64,000 bases of DNA from contig CAZSSH010000002.1 in assembly GCA_964609825.1 (NCBI GenBank), positions 372,001-436,000 on the forward strand, read 5' to 3'. The notes beneath the pieces are model-generated. The model saw only the letters and a program-made list of their open reading frames with translations, ran no database searches and had not been told where the DNA came from. Shown here piece by piece: positions 15,879 to 23,849 of this stretch. Each line of letters opens with the position of its first letter. The stretch's first letter is position 1. Source of the DNA: CAZSSH01 sp964609825. GTDB lineage: Bacteria > Verrucomicrobiota > Lentisphaeria > Victivallales > Victivallaceae. The translations under genes were made by a program, and so were the position numbers.

Positions 15879-17426
15879 ATGCCCGAGCACCCTTTTTTGA
15901 CCCAAGCCAGATCCATCAAAATCCCGGAGTACCGCCAAACAGTGCTGCCCGTGGCCGCCGGTACGGTCGAACGCGACAGCACGGCCTTTTTGGGCTGGCA
16001 CTTTGTCGAAACCGTGCCGCTGTCCGAGTTTTTCGCCGCCGTGCCGGAACGGAGCATGAGCCAAACTTTTGACTTTGGCGACAATCTGACCGGCTATCTC
16101 ACGATCAAACTCAAGTTTGAGCGCGAAATGGATGCGCCGTTTCAAATTAAAATTGTCCTTGGCGAAACCGCGCGCGAGCTCGGCGAAACCTTTGACGACT
16201 ACACAGGGGAGCTCGGCCGCGGTTGGCTCCAGCAAGAATTCATCACGTTGGACGACCCGCAAGCGGAAATCAAACTTCCCCGCCGTTACACCTTTCGCTA
16301 TGTCCGGCTCGAGGTGGTGATGAATTCCCCGTTTTACCGTTACCGAATCACCGGCTTGTCCGCCGAAACGGTGACGAGTGCCGATGTTTCGCAACTTTTG
16401 CCGCCGCCCGCGGGCTTGACCCCGGTCGAAAAAGAGATCGACCGCATCGCCGTCAACACGCTCAAAAACTGCATGCAGCAAGTATTTGAGGACGGGCCCA
16501 AGCGCGACCGGCGACTCTGGATCGGCGATTTGCGGCTGCAAGCCTTGGTCAATGCCCAAACCTTTCGCCACTTTGATCTCGTCAAAAAGTGCCTTTATTT
16601 GTTTGCGGGCACGGTCAATCTTGAGGGCGAAGCCGTTTCCTGCGTTTTTTGCCGCCAGTCCGGCGACATCCGCCCAGGCAACGCGATGATTTTTGACTAC
16701 AGTGCGCAAGTGCCGGTGATTTTGCTGGAGTATCTGCAAGCCTCCGGCGACCGCGCCACCGCGCTCGAGCTCTATGACTTTGCCAAAGCTCAAATCGACG
16801 GCTGCGTCAGCCAATTTGACGCCGACGGCGTCTTTCGCAACCCGCGCAAGCGCTGGCTCTTCATCGACTGGCAAAATGAGCTCGACCGGCAAGCCGCTGA
16901 GCACGGGGTCGTCATCTGGGCGCTCAAAAAATCGGCAATGTTGGCCGAAATGCTGGGCAAAAATGAGGATGCCGCCAAGTTTTTGCAAACCGCCCAAAAG
17001 ATCAGCGAAACGGTGATGAAACACTTTTGGGACGAGAAGCGGCAATTGTTTGTAAGCGGCGAAGCCCGGCAGGTCTCCTGGGCCAGCCAAGCGTGGCTCA
17101 CCTTGGCGGAAGTGTTGCCCAAGGCCGATTCCGCCCAAGTCATGCAAAATGTCCTCGTCATGCCGCAGGCGGTCAAGCCCGGCGGGCCGTACCTCTACAG
17201 CTTTGTGGTTGAGGCCTTGATTGCCGCCGGTTTGCCCGGCGCGGCACGTCAAATGATCCGCGATTACTGGGGAGAGATGGTAAAGGCCGGATTTGACACC
17301 TTTCCGGAAGTCTTTGATTCGTCCGACCCCTTGCGCTCGCCTTACGGGAGCGTCATCGTCAACAGTTTTTGCCACGCCTGGAGCTGTACCCCCGCCGCCT
17401 TTTTGCGCTCGGGCGAACTTGCTTAA
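15879..17426 (+). CDS. GH78 alpha-L-rhamnosidase-like enzyme (cytosolic)
   Basis: This 515-residue protein has no signal peptide. Residues 1-170 look like a beta-sandwich (LKFEREMDAPFQIKIVLGET). From about residue 190 there is an alpha/alpha six-hairpin domain with the motif EDGPKRDRRLWIGDLRLQ, which matches the catalytic DxPxRxERxxWxGD region of GH78. The C-terminal NSFCHAWSCTPAAFL is also typical. The position of the family's general-acid Glu appears to be Asp here, as in some subfamilies. It probably removes terminal deoxy-sugars from imported oligosaccharides. It follows the beta-helix genes after an inverted repeat and overlaps the convergent murC stop by 4 nt. Confidence 0.82.
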   Translation: MPEHPFLTQARSIKIPEYRQTVLPVAAGTVERDSTAFLGWHFVETVPLSEFFAAVPERSMSQTFDFGDNLTGYLTIKLKFEREMDAPFQIKIVLGETARELGETFDDYTGELGRGWLQQEFITLDDPQAEIKLPRRYTFRYVRLEVVMNSPFYRYRITGLSAETVTSADVSQLLPPPAGLTPVEKEIDRIAVNTLKNCMQQVFEDGPKRDRRLWIGDLRLQALVNAQTFRHFDLVKKCLYLFAGTVNLEGEAVSCVFCRQSGDIRPGNAMIFDYSAQVPVILLEYLQASGDRATALELYDFAKAQIDGCVSQFDADGVFRNPRKRWLFIDWQNELDRQAAEHGVVIWALKKSAMLAEMLGKNEDAAKFLQTAQKISETVMKHFWDEKRQLFVSGEARQVSWASQAWLTLAEVLPKADSAQVMQNVLVMPQAVKPGGPYLYSFVVEALIAAGLPGAARQMIRDYWGEMVKAGFDTFPEVFDSSDPLRSPYGSVIVNSFCHAWSCTPAAFLRSGELA

Positions 17427-18652
17427 GGTTTGGCCGCCGCCAAAATCTCCGGGATCACCTCGTTGATATCGCCGGCGCCGATGACGGCGAGCAGCATCGG
17501 TTTGGCGGCGGCGGCCAACGCGGTTTGCGCCAGGACGGGCCACGCGGCTTCGCAGTAAACCCCGCCGGTTTTGTCCGCGAGATCGCGGCTTGAAATATCG
17601 CCCTTCTCCGTCCATGCCGCAAAGACCGGAATTACGATCAACGAGTCGGCCTGCGGCAAAATTTTGGCAAAATCCTCGATGTATTTGGCCAATCTCGCAT
17701 AACGGTGGGGCTGAAAAATAACCCGCAAATGGTGATTGGGGTAGCTCCGCTTTAAACTGGCAAGCGACGCCCGCAGCTCCTGCGGGTGATGCGCATAATC
17801 CTCGATCACGGTCAAGTCGGGGGACTGGTAGTGCACCGTCATCCGCCTGGCCACACCGGGGAAATCCTTCAAAATCGCCAGCGCCCGGGTGCGGTCAATG
17901 CCGAACTCGGTCGCCGCCTCCGCCGCCAACAAAGCGTTCCAGTCCTGAAAGGTGGCGCTGTCGTCGCGCTCCAGACGCCGCGCATCGGGGTGCCCGGCAA
18001 AAATCCGGTCGGTGAGCTCATTGCCGTAATAAATCAATTTTTGCGAATTCATGGCAAAGGTGCGGAAGTTGTCCAGCAATTGCGCTTCGCCGCCCACGCT
18101 CCAGGCGTGATCGTCGTCAACATTGGGGACGATCCCCAAAAATGGCCTGATAAATACATGCGTCCCGTCCGACTCGTCCACCTCGGTGACAAAAATGTCG
18201 CCGTTGCCGCTCCGCGACGGCAAATTGGGGACTTCGCCGCCGATTAAAAAACCGGGGTCGAGCTCACTTTTGAGCAAGATAAAGCTCAGCATCGAGGTGA
18301 TGCTGGTTTTGCCGTGCGAGCCCGAGATCGCGGCCGACCGCTGATAGCTTGCCGCCAGCCGGCCCAAAAATTCGCCGCGGCGCAAACACAAGATCCCCAG
18401 CTCCTTGGCGCGCTGGAGCTCCGGGTTGTCGGGCTTCACCGCCGACGAGTAAATCACGAGCTCGGCATCGGCAGGCAAATAACCGGCGGCGTGGTCTTTG
18501 TAAATATGCGCTCCCATTTCGGCCAGTTTGCCGGTTTTGGCGTTCAACTGCTGGTCGGAGCCGCTGACCGTCGCGCCGCGCTCCAAACTGATCATCGCCA
18601 ACGGCGCCATCCCGGCGCCGCCGATGCCGATAAAATGCAATACTTTTCTCAT
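17423..18652 (-). CDS. murC: MurC-like UDP-N-acetylmuramate:L-alanine ligase, short central domain
   Basis: MurC adds L-Ala to UDP-MurNAc in peptidoglycan synthesis. The Rossmann motif HFIGIGGAGMAPLA is at residues 6-19, the ATP loop GSHGKTSITSML is near 110, and the end of the central domain and C-terminal domain show EDYAHHPQELRASL and VIFQPHRYARLAKY, all diagnostic of MurC or Mpl. At 409 residues it is 40-80 shorter than usual. The shortening lies between DARRLERDDSATFQDWNALL and the start of the third domain. It is the last gene of a tilS - UPF0489 - murC run, with GAGGAAAC as ribosome site. No other murein-precursor gene is adjacent, so a recycling role (Mpl) remains possible. Confidence 0.82.
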   Translation of the reverse strand: MRKVLHFIGIGGAGMAPLAMISLERGATVSGSDQQLNAKTGKLAEMGAHIYKDHAAGYLPADAELVIYSSAVKPDNPELQRAKELGILCLRRGEFLGRLAASYQRSAAISGSHGKTSITSMLSFILLKSELDPGFLIGGEVPNLPSRSGNGDIFVTEVDESDGTHVFIRPFLGIVPNVDDDHAWSVGGEAQLLDNFRTFAMNSQKLIYYGNELTDRIFAGHPDARRLERDDSATFQDWNALLAAEAATEFGIDRTRALAILKDFPGVARRMTVHYQSPDLTVIEDYAHHPQELRASLASLKRSYPNHHLRVIFQPHRYARLAKYIEDFAKILPQADSLIVIPVFAAWTEKGDISSRDLADKTGGVYCEAAWPVLAQTALAAAAKPMLLAVIGAGDINEVIPEILAAAKP

Positions 18653-18682
18653 ATCCGTTTCCTCAATAAAGGTCTTATTTTT

Positions 18683-19285
18683 TTACTTGATTGCCAGCAA
18701 CCGCACCCAGTCGGACTCCAATGACACGGTGATCAATGCGGCTCCGGCGAGCAACGATTGCAGCACCCGGCCATCCTGCGGAGCAAGCGCCCGGCGCGTC
18801 AATAAATAATCCAAATCCACATCCAAAATATACGGCTGCGCCGGGTCAAACGAGGTCTGCGCCAGCATTTTTTCCAAAAATTCGCTCTCCAGCACACGGT
18901 CGGCAAAGGGGCGGACCGCTGCCGGGTCGTTGAGCATGGTTTGCATCGGCGGCCAAGTTGGATCGCAGACGACTTCCAAGTTCGGGCAAGCATACGGAGT
19001 AAACATATAATGCGAAATCACGATGGACTTGGCAATGATGCCGTGTTGGAGCGCAAACACCAAATGTTGATCGTGGCGCAAGGCGGCAATCGCCCGCTTG
19101 GCCGCCCTCTCGCTGAAATCAAAGTCATTTACCGACAAACCGCTGTCCAAAACATCGGTATGGTGATCGAGCGTCAAAACTTGACACGGCGCATGATTTT
19201 GCCGATAGCGGCACCACGGCAGCAATACCTCATGGTGAAGTTTTACCACCTCCACCGGGAATCCCCAAAAGCTGCTGTTATGCAT
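18683..19285 (-). CDS. UPF0489 family (arginase-like fold) protein
   Basis: This 200-residue protein contains VLTLDHHTDVLDSG near residue 37 and YILDVDLDYLLTRR near residue 152. These are the metal-binding DHHxD and DxDYx patterns of UPF0489, which has an arginase/deacetylase-like fold. The family includes peptide arginases that turn Arg into ornithine in ribosomal peptides, but most members have no known function. There is no signal peptide. It overlaps tilS by 8 nt and precedes murC by 30 nt, so the three are probably one transcript. No RiPP precursor or radical-SAM gene is nearby, so a peptide-modifying role is not supported here. Confidence 0.75.
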   Translation of the reverse strand: MHNSSFWGFPVEVVKLHHEVLLPWCRYRQNHAPCQVLTLDHHTDVLDSGLSVNDFDFSERAAKRAIAALRHDQHLVFALQHGIIAKSIVISHYMFTPYACPNLEVVCDPTWPPMQTMLNDPAAVRPFADRVLESEFLEKMLAQTSFDPAQPYILDVDLDYLLTRRALAPQDGRVLQSLLAGAALITVSLESDWVRLLAIK

Positions 19286-20564
19286 GACAAGTAATCCTCA
19301 ATATCCGCTTGCCGGGGACCGCCGGAGCATAGCGGCCGTGCCGAATGCCGGGAGCGAAAATGACTTCGTTGTCCGCCTCCACCACGCAGGCCTCGGCGCG
19401 GTCGAGTTTGCGGTCGATCCGCAATTTTTTCAAAAGCACCGGCTTTTGACGGCCGAAGGGGATGATCCGGTCGCCGTCAGCCAAGGGGCGCAGCCGGAGG
19501 ATTGCCGGCATCGTCTCCCAGTCAAAATAAGCTGTCTGCAAACTTTGACCGGTCATCGCCGTAACCGCCTCGGCGGTAAAGTCAAACGGCCCGGCGGAAA
19601 TATGAGGGCAACTTTGCCAGTCCCACAACACGTCAAAATCCGCGAGGACGGGCGGCGCCCAAAAAAGCTCGCCCGACTTGATCATGATCGAGCTGGCATC
19701 ATTGACAGGGATGTGATTGCTCCCCCCGGCGGCAATGGCATTTTTGAGACGCAAGACGGTATCATGCGAGACAATGGCATTGGTATATTTGCGGAGTACC
19801 CGGACCAGCAACGCGGACGGCAGCGCTTGCCAGAAACCGAGCGGCGTTTTGGCCAGATTGGCAATCTCCAAGTATCGTTTCTCCGCTTCACCCTCAATAA
19901 AATCGGCATCGTCGGCAAGTACCGCCAGCGTTTGATAGAGCCCGGCGCGGCTCTCGGGGAATTGTTCAAACAAAGGCTTCAGCAATTGATTGCGGATAAA
20001 GTTGCGCTTGTAATCGCTCTCAAGATTGGTGGAGTCGGTGCGCCAGCAATATGGTTTGACAAACTCCTCAATCTCAAGGCGGGTCAAACCGAGCAACGGG
20101 CGGATGAACGCAACGCCGTCAACCACGCTCACCGGCCGGGGTCCGAGCAAACTGGAGAGATTGCCGCCGCGACTCGCGCGCAGCAAAAAATTTTCGACGC
20201 GGTCGTCAAGGTGATGGCCCAAAATTACCGCCCCATCCGGCCCGACCAACTCCCGGTAGGCGGCCAAACGCCCCTGCCGCGCGGCATTTTCGACATTTTC
20301 GCCGGGCGGAAGTGTGAGGTCGATGCAGCGAAAATCAATGCTGTGATCGCGGGCAAAGTCGGCGGCAAAGCGGGCGTCGGCGTCGGATTCGCTCCCGCGC
20401 AAATGGTGATTAAAATGAATTGCGGTCAAATCAAACGGGAGAATGGCGCTGAAATGCCGGGCAATGAGCAAGGCGGCCATGCTGTCCGCGCCCCCAGACC
20501 AGCCGCAATAGAGCCGTTTTCCGGCGAATCCGGCAAAAATTTCCGCACATTTTTCAAGTTTCAT
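19278..20564 (-). CDS. tilS: tRNA(Ile)-lysidine synthase
   Basis: TilS attaches lysine to C34 of the tRNA-Ile2 anticodon (CAU), allowing it to read AUA. The PP-loop ATP-binding motif YCGWSGGADSMAAL lies at residues 19-32, followed by AIHFNHHLRGSESDADA and ILGHHLDDRVENFLLRASRG, both conserved in TilS. The 428-residue length matches enzymes with the extra C-terminal tRNA-binding domains; the segment IIPFGRQKPVLLKKL lies near the end and is characteristic. The gene is divergent from the Bax-inhibitor gene, with 73 nt between starts, and overlaps the UPF0489 gene by 8 nt. Confidence 0.95.
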   Translation of the reverse strand: MKLEKCAEIFAGFAGKRLYCGWSGGADSMAALLIARHFSAILPFDLTAIHFNHHLRGSESDADARFAADFARDHSIDFRCIDLTLPPGENVENAARQGRLAAYRELVGPDGAVILGHHLDDRVENFLLRASRGGNLSSLLGPRPVSVVDGVAFIRPLLGLTRLEIEEFVKPYCWRTDSTNLESDYKRNFIRNQLLKPLFEQFPESRAGLYQTLAVLADDADFIEGEAEKRYLEIANLAKTPLGFWQALPSALLVRVLRKYTNAIVSHDTVLRLKNAIAAGGSNHIPVNDASSIMIKSGELFWAPPVLADFDVLWDWQSCPHISAGPFDFTAEAVTAMTGQSLQTAYFDWETMPAILRLRPLADGDRIIPFGRQKPVLLKKLRIDRKLDRAEACVVEADNEVIFAPGIRHGRYAPAVPGKRILRITCHA

Positions 20565-20592
20565 TTGATAATTTCCCCGTTGATACTATAAT
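20565..20592 (+). promoter_or_regulatory. Predicted promoter of the Bax-inhibitor-1 gene
   Basis: TTGATA (20565-20570) and a perfect TATAAT (20587-20592) are separated by 16 nt. A strong AAAGGAG ribosome site precedes the ATG at 20638. Confidence 0.65.
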
Positions 20593-20637
20593 ATATAACG
20601 AAACCTTTGACAAAGCAACCAAAAGGAGTGCAATATT

Positions 20638-21354
20638 ATGAGTCAAGATTACGATCGCGCACCGGTGTCACTCGAAGACGCCCAGCTCACCAGCTTGGAA
20701 ACCAGTTTCATCAACCGCGTCTACGGCTGGATGACCTTTGGGTTGGCCGTCACCGGGCTTATTGCTTATTTTACCGCCACATCCCCGGCAATGATGAAGT
20801 TTTGCCTGACCCACCAATGGGTCTTTATGGTGCTGATGCTGGCCGAATTGGGCCTGGTCATCGCCCTCTCCGGCGCCATCAAAAAAATAAATGCCGGCGC
20901 CGCCACGTTCGGCTTTTTGTTGTTTGCAATCCTTAACGGGCTCACCTTGTCGGTGATTTTTTTGAGTTATCAAATGGGCTCGATCGCCGCCGCCTTTTTT
21001 GCCGCCAGCGGCACCTTCGGTGTCATGAGTCTGATTGGTTATGTCACCAAAAAAGATTTGACCGGCCTCGGCAGTCTCTGCTTTATGGGCCTCATCGGGA
21101 TCATCATCGCCTCGCTGGTCAACATGTTCGTCAACAGCGCCAAAATGGACTACATCGTCAGCATCCTCGGGGTTTTGATCTTTATCGGGTTAACCGCCTA
21201 TGACACCCAAAAGATCAAGCAGATGGCCTCAGCCTCCGGAGAATTCGAAAGCGACGATTTCAAGAAATTCGCCATCATCGGCGCATTGGCGCTTTACTTG
21301 GATTTCATCAACCTCTTTTTGTTCATCCTGCGCTTGTTCGGCAACCGCCGTTAA
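20638..21354 (+). CDS. Bax inhibitor-1/YccA family integral membrane protein
   Basis: This 238-residue protein has about seven hydrophobic segments. After a short cytosolic N-terminus (FINRVYGWMTFGLAVTGLIA begins the first) come regularly spaced helices. The last ones contain SILGVLIFIGLTAYDTQKIK, with the conserved aspartate, and ALYLDFINLFLFILRLFG near the C-terminus. These are hallmarks of the BI-1/YccA/YbhL family of pH-sensitive channel-like proteins. It has its own promoter and is followed after 12 nt by rsmE. The cellular role in bacteria is poorly defined; YccA interacts with FtsH in E. coli. Confidence 0.93.
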   Translation: MSQDYDRAPVSLEDAQLTSLETSFINRVYGWMTFGLAVTGLIAYFTATSPAMMKFCLTHQWVFMVLMLAELGLVIALSGAIKKINAGAATFGFLLFAILNGLTLSVIFLSYQMGSIAAAFFAASGTFGVMSLIGYVTKKDLTGLGSLCFMGLIGIIIASLVNMFVNSAKMDYIVSILGVLIFIGLTAYDTQKIKQMASASGEFESDDFKKFAIIGALALYLDFINLFLFILRLFGNRR

Positions 21355-21366
21355 TTTGAGGATTAT

Positions 21367-22071
21367 TTGAACCTGATTTTGCTTGACAATACCGATTTTA
21401 TCGGCCCTGATATCGCCCGGCTGACCGGTCGCCGGGCGCAGCACCTCCTGACCCATGTCAAAGTCGCCCCCGGCAAAATCTGCAAGGCGGGCCGCCTCAA
21501 CGGCCCGCTGGGCGACGGCGAAATCATGGCGGTCGATGACCAAAGCGTCACCCTCCGTTTTACCCCCCGGTCAACACCTCCCACATCCTCGCCGGTTACG
21601 CTTTTATGCGCCCTGCCACGCCCCAAGACCTTTCACAAGGTCGTCCATACCGCCACCGTGATGGGGGTAAAGACCATGATCTTTTTTGAAAGTTACAAGG
21701 TGGACAAAAGTTACTGGCAAAGCCCGATGCTGACATCTGACGCCATCCGCGACACCGTCACCGAGAGTTTGGAGCAGGGAGCCGACACCGTAATGCCCGA
21801 CATCCGGCTCATCCGCCGCTTTAAACCCTTTGTCGAGGACCAACTCGCCGCCGTCGCCAAGGGTTCGCCGATTTTGATCGCCCACCCCGGCAAAATTGCC
21901 GCCGGACCGGTTACCGCCGGGCCCTTCACCTTGGTCGTCGGGCCCGAAGGCGGCTTTACCGACTACGAGTTAAACTTGCTGCAAACGCACGGCGGGCTGC
22001 TGTATTCGCTGGGCCCGCGGATTTTGCGCACCGAGTTTGCGGTGACCGCATTGCTCGCCCGCCTGATTTAA
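21367..22071 (+). CDS. rsmE: 16S rRNA (uracil1498-N3)-methyltransferase
   Basis: RsmE methylates U1498 of 16S rRNA using SAM. The 234-residue protein has an N-terminal PUA-like domain (RLTGRRAQHLLTHVKVAPGK) and a C-terminal SPOUT domain with the deep-knot sequences PFTLVVGPEGGFTDYELNLL and GPRILRTEFAVTALL. The start is TTG at 21367, chosen because GAGG lies 6 nt upstream and the first conserved residues follow directly. It lies 12 nt after the Bax-inhibitor gene and ends just before a strong terminator. Confidence 0.93.
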   Translation: MNLILLDNTDFIGPDIARLTGRRAQHLLTHVKVAPGKICKAGRLNGPLGDGEIMAVDDQSVTLRFTPRSTPPTSSPVTLLCALPRPKTFHKVVHTATVMGVKTMIFFESYKVDKSYWQSPMLTSDAIRDTVTESLEQGADTVMPDIRLIRRFKPFVEDQLAAVAKGSPILIAHPGKIAAGPVTAGPFTLVVGPEGGFTDYELNLLQTHGGLLYSLGPRILRTEFAVTALLARLI

Positions 22072-22087
22072 TCTGACACCAAAAAGA

Positions 22088-22130
22088 AACGCTTTCTCCC
22101 CGGTTTTGAGGAGAAAGCGTTATTTTTTTA
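22088..22130 (+). terminator. Rho-independent terminator after rsmE
   Basis: A 12-bp perfect stem (22088-22099 with 22110-22121) and a 10-nt loop are followed by seven T. It closes the two-gene rightward unit. Confidence 0.92.
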
Positions 22131-22173
22131 AAATGGCGGAAATCATCCGCCATTATGCCGTTATTTTTATAAC

Positions 22174-23847
22174 CTACTCTTTATCAAGGAAATATTGCTT
22201 AAAGAAGAACTTGTTCTTTTCGCCCGCATCGGCCGTCGCATTGTTGACGCCGCCGATCTGATCCTTGTAGGGAGCGATGGTGTCGGTCTCCGGGTAGACA
22301 TACTCGCAAGTGGCGACAATCGCCAGCTGGGACTTGTGAGTCGACTCGGTTTCGGTCGAGAAGGCATAGCCGATGCCCGGCAAATCCTTGAGCCAGGGCA
22401 CCCCGACGGAGTCGCGGACGACTTCCATTTTTTCGAGCCCGCCGACGATGAATTGGTTTTTCTCGGTCGAGACCATGATGTCAATCGGGGTGGCCGAGCT
22501 GCCGATTTCGCTACGCTCAAGACGCGGCGCGCCGCTCGACTGATAACCGATCAAAGATACGTTGTTGGCGTAAAATTTGATCAAGGTCGCCTTGGGGGCA
22601 ATCGAGGTGGCGGCAACGGTGATGTTGAGGCCAAAGCTGTTGATGTTGTCGGCAACCACGTTTTCCTGCGTGTCTTTGTCGATTTTGATATCGTTGACCG
22701 GGGTGGTGGTTTTGCCGATGGCGGTAATGGCGCTGGCCAAAGCGGCCGCGGGATTGCCGTTGTCAGTGGTCGGGGCTTCGACGGTCGGCGGCTTCTGGGT
22801 TTTATCCATATAGAAAATTTTGGTGGTGCGGTTGAGCGACGAAGTGCTGTTTTGACGGACCACGATCTCGGCGGTGTGGGCGATGCGCGCCTTGCCGCGG
22901 GAGGAGATGAAGTCCAGATACCGGCTGTTCCACTTGGGGTTAAAGTTGTAATAGCTGGTGCGCTCGCTGCCGAGGGCTTTGTTGAGCCCGCCGTTGGCCG
23001 CCGACCAGTTGTCGCGGTAACGCCCGCCGACGCTGAAGAAGGAGTAGCCGTCGTTGTTTTTCCAGGCTTGGAAGTCAAGACCGATTTTGTCGTCGTTTTC
23101 GGCATAGATTTCATACACCGTAAAGCGGATTTTCATCTCGGGGAGCGGCAAATCGTATTTTTGCAGCATCGTCTCAATGTTACGGCGCGAAAAGGTGGCC
23201 GTGTTGAAAAAGAGACAATTGAGATCCGGGTCAACCATCACTTTGTCTTTACCGCCGATTAACTCCGCCTTGTCGTCGACGACGGTCATGCCGTCATTTT
23301 TGACCATCAAAGCAAGGGTGTCCGCCGGGACATTGGCCGGGAAATAGGTATACTTGGGCTGACCCGAGCTGTAGGTAATGCCCGGCTTGTCGAGCTCGGC
23401 GACGATGGAGTCGATGCCCATCCCGTTTTCGTGATCTTTGAAACGGAAATCTTCGGCCGAGATAAAGAGCATTGCGACGCCATTGTCAAACTTGATACAC
23501 TCGACCGCGGTATTGCTGCCGTAAACGCGCTTGACCTGCACCATTTCGCGGATGATGCCGCGCAGAGCGTAGGGGTCGGTGGCGTACTTCAAAACATAGG
23601 TTTTGGTGATGGTTTTGGGATCGTTGTTGTCCCGGATAAAGTGCACGGCGTCAATGTCTTTGTCGACCTGGACGTGCAACTGGGCCTGGACTTGGGTATC
23701 CATGTAGCTTGAGGTATTGGCATTGTTGGCATCGGTATTGGTGCCGGCACCGGGGACAAACTGGACATAGTTGGCGACCGAGGTGTCGGCGCCAAAGAGC
23801 GACAGACCGCTCATCAAGGCAAACGAGTAAAAGAGTGCTTTCTTCAT
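22174..23847 (-). CDS. Secretin-like exported protein, second of a tandem pair
   Basis: This 557-residue protein begins with a signal peptide (MKKALFYSFALMSGLSLFGA). Its C-terminal part carries the secretin pattern VGVPWLKDLPGIGYAFSTET followed by SQLAIVATCEYVYP, the conserved loop and lip strands of GspD/PilQ-type channels. The middle (VVRQNSTSSLNRTTKIFYMD) would correspond to the barrel. The N-terminal region has LRGIIREMVQVKRVYG and VAELDKPG, which resemble N-domain secretin subunits. No ATPase, inner-membrane or pseudopilin assembly gene is adjacent. It starts 2 nt after the stop of the first secretin-like gene. Confidence 0.8.
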   Translation of the reverse strand: MKKALFYSFALMSGLSLFGADTSVANYVQFVPGAGTNTDANNANTSSYMDTQVQAQLHVQVDKDIDAVHFIRDNNDPKTITKTYVLKYATDPYALRGIIREMVQVKRVYGSNTAVECIKFDNGVAMLFISAEDFRFKDHENGMGIDSIVAELDKPGITYSSGQPKYTYFPANVPADTLALMVKNDGMTVVDDKAELIGGKDKVMVDPDLNCLFFNTATFSRRNIETMLQKYDLPLPEMKIRFTVYEIYAENDDKIGLDFQAWKNNDGYSFFSVGGRYRDNWSAANGGLNKALGSERTSYYNFNPKWNSRYLDFISSRGKARIAHTAEIVVRQNSTSSLNRTTKIFYMDKTQKPPTVEAPTTDNGNPAAALASAITAIGKTTTPVNDIKIDKDTQENVVADNINSFGLNITVAATSIAPKATLIKFYANNVSLIGYQSSGAPRLERSEIGSSATPIDIMVSTEKNQFIVGGLEKMEVVRDSVGVPWLKDLPGIGYAFSTETESTHKSQLAIVATCEYVYPETDTIAPYKDQIGGVNNATADAGEKNKFFFKQYFLDKE

Positions 23848-23849
23848 AA

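Noticed and set aside
15840..17615. A 591-codon open frame opposite the GH78-like gene
   Set aside because: It is Arg-, Gly- and Asp-rich without any motif and overlaps two real genes, so it is a codon-bias shadow.
19284..20591. A 435-codon plus-strand frame over tilS
   Set aside because: tilS has all conserved motifs; the opposing frame has no start context or family signature.
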